From assembly GCA_964422155.1 (NCBI GenBank), contig CAYQZZ010000093.1, positions 1 through 5,860 on the forward strand: a DNA stretch of 5,860 bases. The letters run 5' to 3'. A model generated the notes under the pieces. That model saw only the letters and a program-made list of their open reading frames with translations, ran no database searches and was not told where the DNA came from. Shown here in pieces: positions 4,484 to 5,860 of this stretch (position 1 is its first letter; each line of letters begins with the position of its first letter). The position numbers and the translations under genes were made by a program. Source of the stretch: JBGPRB01 sp964422155 (lineage in GTDB: Bacteria > Chloroflexota > Dehalococcoidia > Dehalococcoidales > RBG-16-60-22).

Positions 4484-4628
4484 TCATTCCAGCGAAAGCT
4501 GGAATCCAGCACTACGTTGTCATTCTGACCCAGAACGTAGTGAAGGGGAAGAATCCGTAGGAGGATTGGTGGTCTGGATTCCCGGGTCAAGCCTTCAGGC
4601 TGAATCAGGCTGAAGCCCGAGAATGACA
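4484..4628. repeat. Composite dispersed repeat inside the homocysteine cluster (copy 2 plus a second element)
   Basis: Two overlapping elements fill the spacer between the COG1900 and ferredoxin genes. The first has TGTCATTCT (4518-4526) and AGAATGACA (4620-4628) as inverted ends, with internal GAAGAATCCGTA (4549-4560 region), matching the copy at 2787-2913. The second begins with the hairpin ATTCCAGC-GAAA-GCTGGAAT (4486-4505), closed by a GNRA-type tetraloop. It also has a 9-bp inverted pair, GGAATCCAG (4501-4509) with CTGGATTCC (4574-4582). An ACTACGTT/AACGTAGT pair (4511-4518 with 4534-4541) straddles the junction. There is no transposase and no credible ORF. Confidence 0.78.
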
Positions 4629-4662
4629 TTATTTAGTAATATCTATCATCCTTCCTTAATCA

Positions 4663-5860
4663 CTAATATTCGATAGGACGCTCCCTGAGCGGCTTAATGG
4701 TTACGCCGGACTCCACACCGGGCAGGGGTGCCACCGGTTCGGTGAGCAGAAATTTGCCCGATTGTATCCAGTCCTTCAATACGGTGGCTATTTCCACCGC
4801 CTTCGGATAGCTGGAGCGGGAAGCGGTCGGTACATCCTTTCCCCTTACCTTTATTTTACCACTCTTAAGCTCGGCATAGCTGACCTCGGCCAGGACATCC
4901 GGTTTTAGCTGAGGGAAAGCATCGGAATAATCGATGACCGGGGCCAGGATATCTGCGTCGGTGACTGTCGTATATTGTAAAATTTCCTCGGACAGTATCG
5001 GAATCGGCACGCCGATGCCGACAGTGAGGCTGCAGCCGTAACCTTGTACGCTCGTCCCCACCAGCCAGCGCGGACTCATCTGCTTCAGGTCGCCGATAAC
5101 CGCCAGCGTTGCCGCACCTTCCCTGGGAATACCTTTCTCGGTACGGGGTACGGCAGGATTGTGCTGTGTGCCCTGCCATGCGATAAAACCGGTACCTCCA
5201 CCCAGGAATATCCTGGTGCCGATGCCAATCGTCTTATAATAGGGGTCGTTAAACAGCGGCGAAAGCTGCCCCGCCGAGGAATAGTTGGCGTTACCCAGTT
5301 TGGGTTTCAGCACACCCATGTATGTATAGATTGTCTTATCGGACAGGTTCACGGCCACGTTATAGTTCTGGTAGGCATTCCTCACGTTGAAAAGCACCGC
5401 TTCGTTGAGGTCCTTGATATTAATCCATGTCTCCAGTCGCTTGCGCGGATAGCAGTCCGTGCCGTAGGCCGTAGCCACCAGCCGTACATCCTTGCCGGCT
5501 ACCAGCTCTTCGATGACATGACCGCCGCCATAGTTGAACTCTCCGGGATAGACTCTGTTTCTGGGGTCGTCATCGGGCAGGGCATTGGCACCCAGAAACA
5601 AGTCCACCGCCGCCAGTCCCGTGTAGGCCGGTACATCGTTCAAGTAAGCCCGGCCGCCCCCCAGTTTCAAACGCGGCCTGGAATGGCCGATATTGAAGTA
5701 GGCGCCGGAGGAGCACATGATGCCGAAGGTGCCCGTAGTGACCACGTCCACTTCCTGGGCGGCTTTTTTCACGCCTTTTTCCCGGGCAACCTCGATAATT
5801 TCTTCGGCAGTAAAGACCACCGCCTTGCCCGCTTTGATTTTCTCGTTTATTTCCGCTATT
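4663..5860 (-). CDS. COG1900/DUF39 homocysteine biosynthesis protein (5' end beyond the window)
   Basis: This family acts in anaerobes and methanogens in turning aspartate semialdehyde plus sulfide into homocysteine, bypassing O-acyl-homoserine routes. The frame is open to the right edge. Counting from the GTG at 5820, landmarks are TTGTFGIMCSSGAYFNIGHS (28-47, Cys36), YLNDVPAYTGLAAVDLFLGA (59-78), YPGEFNYGGGHVIEELVAGK (91-110), ATAYGTDCYPRK (Cys123), FLGGGTGFIAWQGTQHNP (205-222), and VQGYGCSLTVGIGVPIPI (Cys263). In-frame codons 5' of 5820 read IAEINEKIKAGKA, the family's normal N-terminus, so the GTG at 5820 is not the start; the true ATG lies only a few codons beyond the window. The cysteines near the N-terminus are candidates for persulfide carriers. 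No CBS domains follow, unlike MA1821 of Methanosarcina, so this is the short version of about 400 residues. It leads the ferredoxin and UPF0280 genes on the same strand. Confidence 0.93.
   Translation of the reverse strand, partial: IAEINEKIKAGKAVVFTAEEIIEVAREKGVKKAAQEVDVVTTGTFGIMCSSGAYFNIGHSRPRLKLGGGRAYLNDVPAYTGLAAVDLFLGANALPDDDPRNRVYPGEFNYGGGHVIEELVAGKDVRLVATAYGTDCYPRKRLETWINIKDLNEAVLFNVRNAYQNYNVAVNLSDKTIYTYMGVLKPKLGNANYSSAGQLSPLFNDPYYKTIGIGTRIFLGGGTGFIAWQGTQHNPAVPRTEKGIPREGAATLAVIGDLKQMSPRWLVGTSVQGYGCSLTVGIGVPIPILSEEILQYTTVTDADILAPVIDYSDAFPQLKPDVLAEVSYAELKSGKIKVRGKDVPTASRSSYPKAVEIATVLKDWIQSGKFLLTEPVAPLPGVESGVTIKPLRERPIEY

Noticed and set aside
4381..4629. Minus-strand frame of 82 codons across the 4484-4628 repeat
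   Set aside because: Phrases such as LDSSFRWNDK are typical translations of these dispersed repeats; it overlaps the NIL-ferredoxin gene and has no coding support.
5818..5820. GTG at 5820 as the start of the COG1900 gene
   Set aside because: In-frame codons beyond it (IAEINEKIKAGKA) match the usual N-terminus of the family and continue to the window edge.

Overview
The window looks like a chromosomal segment from an anaerobic, sulfide-using bacterium. My best guess is an uncultured Dehalococcoidia-like Chloroflexota, at low to moderate confidence. The reasons are the oxygen-independent sulfide-to-homocysteine gene set, a rubrerythrin-type ferritin-like protein next to sufC, and dispersed hairpin repeats of the 'GTCATTCTGA...GAAGAATCC' kind that I associate with such genomes. 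No rRNA, tRNA, CRISPR array, transposase or phage gene is visible.

Layout. (1) Positions 1-1265, minus strand: a ferritin-like diiron protein followed 45 nt later by sufC, the Fe-S assembly ATPase, which runs off the left edge. This is probably one operon. (2) Positions 1476-1798, plus strand: a strong sigma70-type promoter drives a YruB-like glutaredoxin whose first active-site cysteine codon is TGA. A perfect 7-bp stem-loop follows the TGA at the right distance for a bacterial SECIS element. I therefore read the gene as a selenocysteine-containing glutaredoxin (U-P-Y-C active site), which ordinary gene calling would miss. (3) Positions 1808-2647: a small SHOCT-domain membrane protein (minus) and a 155-residue two-TM protein of unknown function (plus) are divergent. 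A perfect CRP/FNR-type palindrome lies between them, exactly equidistant from two candidate -10 boxes. (4) Positions 2648-2947: a 12-bp-arm hairpin and a structured dispersed repeat. (5) Positions 2948-3250, plus: a 100-residue protein of unknown function built from two copies of a roughly 45-residue unit. (6) Positions 3268-5860, minus: a three-gene cluster read from right to left, COG1900/DUF39 homocysteine synthesis protein (5' end outside the window), NIL-domain 2x[4Fe-4S] ferredoxin, and a UPF0280/COG2122 ApbE-like protein. The same three families act together in Methanosarcina in making homocysteine from aspartate semialdehyde and sulfide. Two repeat elements sit in the spacers of this cluster.

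Taken together, the genes concern sulfur, selenium and iron redox chemistry under anoxic conditions: Fe-S assembly, iron/peroxide handling, thiol/selenol redox control and sulfide assimilation. The most valuable observation is the recoded TGA in the glutaredoxin with its SECIS-like hairpin.
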